This document shows, piece after piece, positions 1 through 5,311 of a stretch of 7,019 bases of DNA. Position 1 is the stretch's first letter; every line of letters begins with the position of its first letter. This DNA comes from Acetobacteraceae bacterium (GTDB lineage: Bacteria > Pseudomonadota > Alphaproteobacteria > Acetobacterales > Acetobacteraceae), in contig DAHWBL010000011.1 of NCBI GenBank assembly GCA_027323595.1, positions 1 to 7,019 on the forward strand. The letters run 5' to 3'. A model generated the notes under the pieces. The model saw only the letters and a list, made by a program, of their open reading frames with translations. It was not told the DNA's origin and did not search any database. The position numbers were made by a program, and so were the translations under genes.

Positions 1-439
1 GTGTTCGCTGCATGCGCGCCTGGCCGGGCACGGCATGGTGGAGCGCGCGGCGGTCGGGCTTACCGGCGGTGCCAGTCCGGTCGGCAGACGGTTGCCGGCG
101 GTGGCGTTCGCGGGTGCGGTGCCGCTCGTTCTTGCTGGTGACGCCGCGGGACTTGCCAATCCGGTCACCGGTGCGGGGATCGCGAGCGCGGTGCAGTCCG
201 GGCGGCTCGCCGGAGCGGCGGCCGCCGCCTGGCTCGGTGGAGATGGCGGCGCACTCGACGAACTTGCCGAGGAGACCGCCGCGCTGTTCGACGCTTCGCT
301 CACCCGCGCGCATCACCGCCGCGCGACGCTGGCGGCCACCGCCCGGCCTGGCCCCGCCGCGCTGCGGGAGGGGTGGATCGCATTTCCCGCATATTGGGCC
401 AACATTGTTTCGCCATGTCCGGCGCAGGAGGTTGCATGA
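1..439 (+). CDS. lipT: LipT-like FAD-dependent oxidoreductase (geranylgeranyl reductase family), C-terminal part
   Basis: The reading frame is open from base 2 to the TGA at 437-439, giving about 145 residues, so the N-terminal FAD-binding Rossmann part lies upstream of the window. What remains includes the family's second flavin motif: Gly-Asp encoded at 137-142, followed by AAGLANPVTGAGIASA, which contacts FAD in geranylgeranyl-reductase/PHBH-like flavoproteins. A preceding GLTGGASPVG stretch also fits this family. The gene overlaps the radical SAM gene by four bases (ATGA), so the two are probably translationally coupled. In sHdr-type sulfur oxidizers a flavoprotein of this kind (LipT) is encoded with the lipoyl synthase pair LipS1/LipS2 and is thought to supply electrons to it; that role is inferred here from the neighbourhood. 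Read without context it would be called only an FAD-dependent or geranylgeranyl-reductase-family oxidoreductase. The family call is firm; the LipT name is likely but rests on synteny. Confidence 0.72.
   Translation, partial: CSLHARLAGHGMVERAAVGLTGGASPVGRRLPAVAFAGAVPLVLAGDAAGLANPVTGAGIASAVQSGRLAGAAAAAWLGGDGGALDELAEETAALFDASLTRAHHRRATLAATARPGPAALREGWIAFPAYWANIVSPCPAQEVA
426..431 (+). promoter_or_regulatory. Shine-Dalgarno site for the radical SAM gene
   Basis: A full AGGAGG lies four bases before the ATG at 436. It decides the start at 436 rather than the in-frame ATG at 373, which lies inside the preceding gene and has no such site. It also sits within the end of the upstream flavoprotein gene, in keeping with coupled translation. 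Confidence 0.75.
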
Positions 440-1680
440 GCTGCTTTGAAACCCCGATCGATCCGGTGGTGCAGACCGGCGCACAGATGCAGCCGCGCAC
501 GCCCGCGCCGGTGCCGGTGGAGGCGCGCAACGGCGCGCGGGTGAAGGATGCCGCCGCGCCGGCGGTGGGGCTGTATCGGCCGAACGACAATGTGATGACA
601 CCCGACATGCGCTCGCCCGAGTATGTGCAGATGTCCACCGCCGCGGCGATCACGCTTGGCATCATGCCTGGCCAGATGCACCGCACCGGCTGCACGCGCT
701 GCCTCAATCTGTTGCTCACCTACCCCGAGGGGTGCCGTGCGAACTGCGCCTATTGCGGGCTCGCCCGCCATCGCGAGGCAGATCGTGACTACGCTGATCG
801 CAACTTCATCCGTGTCGATTGGCCGGCGGTTCCTTACGACGAGGTGCTGGCCATCATGCGTCGCGACAGCGGCAGTGCCGGCGGCGGCGGGCGCTTCCAT
901 CGGATGTGCAGCTCCATGATCACCCACCCGCGCTCCGACCAGGACACGCGCGTCGTGCTCGAACGCTGGGTTGCCAGCGTGCCCGAGGTGCCGGTGTCGA
1001 TCCTGTCCAACCCGACCACCATGACGCGCGACGATGTGCGCGACCTCAAAAAAATGGGCGCGGATATTTTCACCGTGGCGCTCGATGCGGCCACGCCGGA
1101 AATTTTCGATCGTACCCGCGGGCGCGGCGTCGCCTCGCCGCATGCGTGGGACAAATACTGGGACATCCTGCACGCGGCGGTGGAGACGTTCGGTGCGGAA
1201 AAATTCGGCGCGCACATCATCGTCGGCATGGGTGAGAGCGAGCGCGATGTTCTGTCCCTGGTGCAGCAACTGCGCGATCTTGGCGGCCATAGCCACATGT
1301 TCGCCTTTTTCCCCGAACGTGGCTCACTGATGGACCATCTGCCGCCGGTGCCGCGCCCACAATGGCGGCGCGTGCAGCTCGCCCGCTACCTGATCGATTA
1401 TCGCGGTCTTCGTTTCGAGCGCATGGGCTTTGATGATGCCGGCACGCTGGTCGATTACGGCATCCCCGAGGATGAGGTGCTGCGCATCGTTGCCGCGGGC
1501 GTCGAGTTTCGCACCTCGGGCTGTCCTGGCAAGGAGGCCGAGGACGTGTCGGCCTGCGATCGGCCCTATGGCGATTCGCCGCCGCGCGACATCGCCTCCT
1601 ATCCGTTCGCGCCAGACCGTCGCGATCTCACGCGCATCCGTGGCCAGCTTGGCCTTGGCGCGCGTCGCGACCAGCGATGA
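436..1680 (+). CDS. Radical SAM lipoyl synthase component, LipS1/LipS2 type (biotin-synthase-like)
   Basis: A 414-residue radical SAM protein. The SAM [4Fe-4S] motif CRANCAYC has its cysteines at residues 100, 104 and 107. A GMGES motif at 264-268, preceded by hydrophobic residues, is the SAM-contacting GxIxGxxE-like strand seen in biotin synthase relatives. Further cysteines at 86 and 89 (CTRC) and at 363 and 374 near the C-terminus could bind an auxiliary iron-sulfur cluster, which lipoyl synthases need as the sulfur source. Residues 1 to about 60 form an Ala/Pro-rich extension before the barrel. The gene lies between a LipT-like flavoprotein and a lipoate ligase, with four-base overlaps on both sides. 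This matches the LipS1/LipS2 pair, annotated in many genomes as biotin synthase, which together insert the two sulfurs into octanoyl groups. Only one of the pair is in the window and I cannot tell which; the partner is probably upstream. A generic radical SAM annotation is the fallback. Confidence 0.78.
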   Translation: MSCFETPIDPVVQTGAQMQPRTPAPVPVEARNGARVKDAAAPAVGLYRPNDNVMTPDMRSPEYVQMSTAAAITLGIMPGQMHRTGCTRCLNLLLTYPEGCRANCAYCGLARHREADRDYADRNFIRVDWPAVPYDEVLAIMRRDSGSAGGGGRFHRMCSSMITHPRSDQDTRVVLERWVASVPEVPVSILSNPTTMTRDDVRDLKKMGADIFTVALDAATPEIFDRTRGRGVASPHAWDKYWDILHAAVETFGAEKFGAHIIVGMGESERDVLSLVQQLRDLGGHSHMFAFFPERGSLMDHLPPVPRPQWRRVQLARYLIDYRGLRFERMGFDDAGTLVDYGIPEDEVLRIVAAGVEFRTSGCPGKEAEDVSACDRPYGDSPPRDIASYPFAPDRRDLTRIRGQLGLGARRDQR

Positions 1681-2729
1681 GCGCGCGCTTTCGCGTCATC
1701 GATACCGGGCTGCGCGGCGGGCGCGACAACATCGCCTTTGATCAGGCGCTGATTGAGGCGCACGCGGGCGGCCACATCGCCGACACCATCCGCTTCCTGC
1801 GCTTCACGCCGAGCGCGCTGGTCGGCCGGCATCAGATTCTGGCACATGAGCTTGATCTTTCCGCCTGTGCGGCCCGTGGCATAGAGGTTGGCCGGCGCAT
1901 CACCGGCGGTGGGGCGATCCATCTGGATCCGGGTCAGCTCGGCTGGGAGCTGGTATTTGATCGTGCCAGTCTGGGTGTGGGGTCGCTCGAAGCGGCGACC
2001 GCCCGCATCTGCACCGCCGCCGCTGCTGGCCTCGCGCGGCTGGGCGTGGATGCGCGCTTTCGGCCGCGCAACGACATCGAGGTCGGTGGCCGCAAGCTCG
2101 GTGGCACCGGCGGATTTTTCGACGGCGATCTTTTGTTCTATCAGGGCACCGTGCTGATCGATTTCGATGCCGACGCGATGCTTGCTGCGCTGCGTCTGCC
2201 GGCGGCCAAGCTCGCTCGCCACGGCATCGGCTCGATCGCGGCGCGCCTGGTCAGCCTGCGCGCGCTGCTCAGCGCGGCGCCGCCGGTCGAAGCGGTGCAG
2301 GATGCGCTGCTCGCGGGCTTTGCCGAACATCTTGGCATCGAGCCCCATCGCGAGCCGGTCTCGCCGATCGAGGCGCGTCTGGCCGCACGCGCGTTCGCCG
2401 AGGAGATCGGCACCGATGAATTCATCAATGAGCCTGCGTTGTCCACCGATCCGGCGGGCTGGAGCAGCGCCGAGCTTGCGCGGCCGGGCGGTGGGCTGCG
2501 GGTGGATCTGTCGCGCGATCATCGTGGCCGGGTGCGGGAGGTGCTGATCAGCGGCGATTTTTTCGTCACCCCGCCGCGCCTGGTGCGCGACCTGGAGGCG
2601 CGGCTGCGCGGCGTGGCGGGTGAGGCGGCCGGCGCGGCGGTGGAGGAGTTTTTCGCCACCACCCACACCGGCATGCTCAGCCTTGGCCCGGCGGATTTTC
2701 GCGCCGCGGTCGAGGCCGCGCTCGGATAG
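1677..2729 (+). CDS. slpl(AB): Lipoate:protein ligase with fused C-terminal accessory domain, sLpl(AB) type
   Basis: A 350-residue member of the biotin/lipoate protein ligase family, predicted to activate lipoate or octanoate with ATP and transfer it to a lysine of an acceptor domain. The lipoyl-binding motif RRITGGGAIHLD is at residues 73-84 and matches the RRxSGGGAVxHD signature of LplA. A second motif starts at N132 (NDIEVGGRKLGG), with the conserved lysine at 140 corresponding to the active-site lysine of LplA. From about residue 271 a GGGLRVDL stretch begins the small accessory domain (LplB-like) fused to the catalytic part, which explains the length. The ATG overlaps the stop of the radical SAM gene by four bases and I see no strong ribosome site, so translation probably depends on coupling. 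In sHdr clusters this ligase modifies LbpA rather than the 2-oxoacid dehydrogenases; that partner choice is inference. The ligase call itself is very secure. Confidence 0.88.
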   Translation: MSARFRVIDTGLRGGRDNIAFDQALIEAHAGGHIADTIRFLRFTPSALVGRHQILAHELDLSACAARGIEVGRRITGGGAIHLDPGQLGWELVFDRASLGVGSLEAATARICTAAAAGLARLGVDARFRPRNDIEVGGRKLGGTGGFFDGDLLFYQGTVLIDFDADAMLAALRLPAAKLARHGIGSIAARLVSLRALLSAAPPVEAVQDALLAGFAEHLGIEPHREPVSPIEARLAARAFAEEIGTDEFINEPALSTDPAGWSSAELARPGGGLRVDLSRDHRGRVREVLISGDFFVTPPRLVRDLEARLRGVAGEAAGAAVEEFFATTHTGMLSLGPADFRAAVEAALG

Positions 2730-2731
2730 GC

Positions 2732-2764
2732 TTGCATAATCCACGCCGGCGTGCAGTATATTAT
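2732..2764 (+). promoter_or_regulatory. Possible promoter with palindromic operator
   Basis: In the 87-base gap between the ligase and the DsrE gene there is a perfect 12-bp palindrome, CACGCCGGCGTG, at 2742-2753. It is flanked by ATAAT (2736-2740) and ATTAT (2760-2764), which are reverse complements though not symmetric about its centre. TATATT (2757-2762) is a fair -10 hexamer and TTGCAT (2732-2737) a weak -35, spaced 19 bases. The palindrome would then lie between -35 and -10, a usual place for a repressor. This is the only AT-rich spot in a GC-rich window. Promoter activity and any regulator are inferred. Confidence 0.4.
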
Positions 2765-2816
2765 CATCGCGAATGTGGCGCGGGCCAAACCGGCGCACGG
2801 GGAGTGAAAAACGGCG

Positions 2817-3215
2817 ATGACGCAAGCACCTCCATCGATGTTCATCATTTGCCGCAGCGGGACCCTGGAAACTCTGCAATTCGCCGCGATGACCGCTTCG
2901 GTCGCCGCGGTTTCGGGGCGCGCTGTCACGGTATTTCTCACCATGGGCGCGCTGCCGCATTTCATGCGCGCGCCGGCCGCCCCGCCGCCGGTCGAGGGCA
3001 TGATGGGCGAGCGCCTGGCCGCCTCCGCCGCGCCGCCGTTCGGCCAGTTGTTCGAGCAGGCGGTGGAGCTGGGCGACGCGAAGATCCATGCATGCTCGAT
3101 GGCGATGGACCTGCTCGGCGCAACAGAGGCGGACCTCGCGCCGCATGTCGACGGCGTGCTCGGGCTGACGCGCTTTCTGTCGGATGCCGAAGCCGGGCAG
3201 CTCGTGGTATTCTGA
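2817..3215 (+). CDS. DsrE-family sulfur carrier protein (DsrE/DsrE3-like)
   Basis: A 132-residue soluble protein of the DsrE/DsrF-like fold, which carries sulfur as a persulfide on cysteine. The N-terminal strand and loop (CRSGTLETLQFA, residues 12-23) and the following VTVFLTMGALPHF fit the family, as does the ending DGVLGLTRFLSDAEAG. The likely active cysteine is C93 in ACSMAMDLLG; a second cysteine, C12, sits in the first strand. No membrane segment is evident, unlike the DsrE2 type, so a cytoplasmic DsrE3-like protein is more likely; I cannot assign the A, B or C subtype. The start at 2817 is the first possible one, because an in-frame TGA lies at 2805-2807. Its GGGGAG ribosome site at 2799-2804 is unusually distant (12 bases). 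It is the first gene after the ligase gap and precedes tusA by 23 bases. In sHdr organisms DsrE3 and TusA pass sulfur toward the sHdr complex. Confidence 0.82.
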   Translation: MTQAPPSMFIICRSGTLETLQFAAMTASVAAVSGRAVTVFLTMGALPHFMRAPAAPPPVEGMMGERLAASAAPPFGQLFEQAVELGDAKIHACSMAMDLLGATEADLAPHVDGVLGLTRFLSDAEAGQLVVF

Positions 3216-3227
3216 TCCATCGGTTGC

Positions 3228-3233
3228 AGGAGA
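3228..3233 (+). promoter_or_regulatory. Shine-Dalgarno site for tusA
   Basis: AGGAGA lies five bases before the ATG at 3239. It fixes the tusA start; the same frame is open far upstream (back to 2732), which would otherwise suggest a much longer and spurious protein overlapping the DsrE gene. Confidence 0.7.
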
Positions 3234-3238
3234 GACGG

Positions 3239-3472
3239 ATGGATGATCATGCGGTGGTGGATGCGCGAGGCAGCTTTTGCCCCGGTCCGCTGATGGAACT
3301 GATCGTGGCGCTGCGACGCGCGCAGGTTGGTGCGACGATCGAGCTGTTGTCGTCGGACGCGGGCTCAGCCAAGGACGTTCCCGAATGGCTCAACAAGGTT
3401 GGCCACATGCTCGAACGCAGCGAACAGGACGGGCAGGGCGTTTGGCATATTTTTGTGCGTAAAATGAAATAA
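3239..3472 (+). CDS. tusA: TusA-family sulfurtransferase
   Basis: A 77-residue protein of typical TusA length. The hallmark CPGP motif is at residues 14-17, with C14 the persulfide-carrying cysteine, after a VVDARGSF strand and before the helix LMELIVALRR. The rest follows the two-layer alpha/beta plan of the family, including a DAGSAKDVPEWL segment and a final strand WHIFVRK. TusA proteins hand sulfur between cysteines in the cytoplasm: some serve tRNA thiolation or molybdenum cofactor synthesis, while those in dsr or hdr gene clusters serve sulfur oxidation. The position directly after a DsrE protein and before an SQR-like enzyme favours the oxidation role. It overlaps the tail of a longer open frame, but the CPGP position, domain length and ribosome site all support this start. 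The family assignment is secure; the pathway role is inferred from neighbours. Confidence 0.9.
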   Translation: MDDHAVVDARGSFCPGPLMELIVALRRAQVGATIELLSSDAGSAKDVPEWLNKVGHMLERSEQDGQGVWHIFVRKMK

Positions 3473-3473
3473 A

Positions 3474-3489
3474 CCGGCGCGACAGCCGG
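3474..3489 (+). other. Small inverted repeat between tusA and the SQR-like gene
   Basis: CCGGC and GCCGG form a 5-bp GC-only stem with a six-base loop just after the tusA stop and just before the AGGGAGG ribosome site (3492-3498). There is no T tract, so it is not a usual intrinsic terminator. It could tune mRNA decay or translation of the next gene, or be chance in GC-rich DNA. Confidence 0.2.
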
Positions 3490-3505
3490 CTAGGGAGGAT
3501 GAACG

Positions 3506-4645
3506 ATGCGGATCGTGGTGGTGGGTGGCGGCATGGCGGGGACCATCTTCGCCAATAATCTGGCGCGGCGGCTTTCCTCGGAGCTGCGCGCGGGCAAGGC
3601 GCGGATCACCATGCTCACCGCATCGGACAGGCATGTCTACCAGCCCGGATGGCTTTATGTGGCCCTCGGACGGATGACGCCCGACGAGCTGGAGCGTGAG
3701 CAGGCGAGCCTGCTCGAACCAGGCATCGGCCTGCATGTCGATCCGGTGAAGCAGTTCAATCTGGCCGACAACAACGTTGTCACCGAAGCCGGCAAGACGC
3801 ATGAATATGATCTTCTGGTGATCGCCACCGGTTCGCGCCCGGTGCCCGAGGATATTCCCGGGTTGCAGGAAAATGCGATCCATTGCTACTCCGCCGACAA
3901 TGCGATGAAATTCTATGATCGGCTCAATGAATTCAAAGGCGGGCGCATTCTGGTCACGGTTGGGCTGCCGCATAAATGCCCGATGATTCCGCTCGAGATC
4001 ACCTTTTGCATGCATGATTTCGTGCGTGAGCGCGGGCTGCTCGACAAGACCGAATTCTACTACACCTACCCGATCGGCCGTTCGCACAGCCTGGAGAACG
4101 TCGCCAAATGGGCGAGCCCGGAATTCGAGCAGCTCGGCATCCGCCAGGAGACCTTCTTCAATCTCAAGGAGGTGGATGGCGCCAATGCGGTGGCACGCAG
4201 CGAGGAAGGCAGCGAAATCAAATATGATCTGCTGGTGACGGTGCCCCCGCATCGCGGCCAGAAGGTGATCGAGGCGAATAATCTCGGCGCCAACGGTTTC
4301 ATCCCCACCGACCGCGCCAGCCTGCATATGCAGGGCGAGCACGGCAACAATGTCATCGTGCTTGGTGACACCACCAATCTTCCGATCAGCAAAGCCGGAT
4401 CGACGGCGCATTTCGAGGCCGAGGTGGCCGCCGAGAACGTCGCCTCGCTGATCAAGACCGGCCGGGCCGTGCGCGCCTATGACGGCAAGGTGTTCTGCTT
4501 CATCGAGGCCGGACGCGGGCGTGCCACCTATGCGATGTTCAACTACAGCAAGCCGCCGCAGCCCAAGGCGCCGAATGCGGCGATGCACGCTTTCAAGATG
4601 GCCTACAACAAGCTCTACTGGGCGTCCGCCCGCGGCGTCCTGTAA
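3506..4645 (+). CDS. Sulfide:quinone oxidoreductase-like FAD protein
   Basis: A 379-residue disulfide-oxidoreductase flavoprotein, predicted to oxidize sulfide (or a related sulfane) to persulfide or polysulfide and reduce membrane quinone. The FAD dinucleotide motif GGGMAG is at residues 7-12, ATGS at 107-110, and the C-terminal flavin motif GD at 287-288, followed by TTNLPISKAGSTAHFE. Cysteines at 127, 158 (in HKCPMIPLE) and 331 (VFCFIEAG) match in order and approximate spacing the three cysteines of characterized SQRs, two of which form the redox pair over FAD. An extra cysteine is at 168. There is no signal peptide or clear transmembrane helix; SQRs are monotopic, and the basic/aromatic C-terminal segment (residues about 362-379) could touch the membrane. 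AGGGAGG lies seven bases before the ATG. It follows tusA by 33 bases and precedes a DUF1641 gene by 14. A polysulfide- or quinone-linked relative with another substrate remains possible, and I do not assign an SQR type. Confidence 0.78.
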   Translation: MRIVVVGGGMAGTIFANNLARRLSSELRAGKARITMLTASDRHVYQPGWLYVALGRMTPDELEREQASLLEPGIGLHVDPVKQFNLADNNVVTEAGKTHEYDLLVIATGSRPVPEDIPGLQENAIHCYSADNAMKFYDRLNEFKGGRILVTVGLPHKCPMIPLEITFCMHDFVRERGLLDKTEFYYTYPIGRSHSLENVAKWASPEFEQLGIRQETFFNLKEVDGANAVARSEEGSEIKYDLLVTVPPHRGQKVIEANNLGANGFIPTDRASLHMQGEHGNNVIVLGDTTNLPISKAGSTAHFEAEVAAENVASLIKTGRAVRAYDGKVFCFIEAGRGRATYAMFNYSKPPQPKAPNAAMHAFKMAYNKLYWASARGVL

Positions 4646-4659
4646 CCGGAGTTCCAGCC

Positions 4660-5295
4660 ATGAGCATGGATAGTTCCGAAATCACCCTCGACGCGCCACG
4701 CCGGCAGGCCGCCGAACACGCGCTCGCCGTGCTGGTCGAGAACGGTGATCTTGACCGTCTGGTCATGCTGGCGCGCACCCTTGGTGCCGCCGGTGATGCG
4801 CTGTCGGACGATATCGTCGCCCGCCTCGCCGAGACCGCGGGCAACGGTCTTGATCTGCTCGACCGCGCCACCCGTTCCAACATCGCCGGCGCGCTGCCGG
4901 CGATCGCGGCGCTGGTGGAAACCGGCGATCTGGAACGTCTGGTCGGGCTCGCACGCATCGCCGGCGGCGTCGGCGACGCACTGTCCGACGACATCGTCAG
5001 CCGCGTCGCGGAGACCGCCGGCAACGCGCTGGTGCTGATCGATCGTGTCACCCGCAGCGGACTTGCCGACCGGCTGGTGGCACTCGCCGGCGCCGCGGAA
5101 AGCTCGCGCCTGGTCGATCATCTGCTCGCCGCGATGGCCGCGGCTGCCGCCGACAGCCGCCAGGCGCCGCCATCGCAGGGGGGGATCGGTGGTCTGTGGC
5201 ATCTGCTGAAGCAGCCGCAGACCCAATCCGCGCTTGCCTACGCAATCTCGGTCGTCAACCATTTTCGTGCCGCGCAGGAAAGCGGCCCGGCCTGA
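4660..5295 (+). CDS. DUF1641-type protein with internal duplication
   Basis: A 211-residue Ala/Leu-rich, probably all-helical soluble protein of unknown function. The C-terminal segment at residues 174-202 (GGIGGLWHLLKQPQTQ and the following helix) matches what I know of DUF1641 proteins, a small family often encoded beside FAD-dependent SQR-like or formate dehydrogenase-related genes. Residues 23-73 and 83-133 are repeats of each other, 60 residues apart. Shared positions include VExGDLxRLVxLAR, GDALSDDIV and AETAGN. Residues 137-165 look like further helix, ending in a run of alanines, then a short polar linker. No cysteines, no signal peptide and no transmembrane helix are present, so it is unlikely to carry sulfur itself. 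The gene follows the SQR-like gene by 14 bases with CGGAG eight bases before the ATG, so the two are probably co-expressed. A structural or regulatory partner of the SQR-like enzyme is a guess. Confidence 0.7.
   Translation: MSMDSSEITLDAPRRQAAEHALAVLVENGDLDRLVMLARTLGAAGDALSDDIVARLAETAGNGLDLLDRATRSNIAGALPAIAALVETGDLERLVGLARIAGGVGDALSDDIVSRVAETAGNALVLIDRVTRSGLADRLVALAGAAESSRLVDHLLAAMAAAAADSRQAPPSQGGIGGLWHLLKQPQTQSALAYAISVVNHFRAAQESGPA
4726..5058 (+). repeat. Intragenic tandem duplication (two 51-codon copies, 180-base period)
   Basis: Bases 4726-4878 and 4906-5058 are related copies. Counted by hand, 37 of 51 residues and about 112 of 153 bases are identical without gaps. Of the 37 identical residues, 20 use a different codon, so the duplication is old and the protein sequence has been kept by selection rather than by recent copying. 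Confidence 0.85.
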
Positions 5296-5311
5296 AAGTC
5301 ACCTGCTTGGC

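Noticed and set aside
373..435. Upstream in-frame ATG giving the radical SAM protein 21 more residues
   Set aside because: It lies inside the preceding gene and lacks a ribosome site, while AGGAGG sits four bases before the ATG at 436.
313..1296. 327-residue open frame on the minus strand
   Set aside because: It is antisense to the radical SAM gene and has no domain; its open length follows from the GC-rich codons of the real gene.
1599..3146. 515-residue open frame on the minus strand
   Set aside because: It runs antisense through the lipoate ligase and the DsrE gene, has Arg/His-rich composition and no recognizable domain. Long antisense frames are expected in GC-rich coding DNA.
2732..3238. 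Long upstream extension of the tusA frame
   Set aside because: It overlaps the DsrE gene in another frame, shows Arg-rich shadow composition, and TusA proteins start shortly before the CPGP motif as at 3239.
3365..4588. 407-residue open frame on the minus strand
   Set aside because: It is antisense to the SQR-like gene, whose FAD motifs and cysteines are clear on the plus strand.
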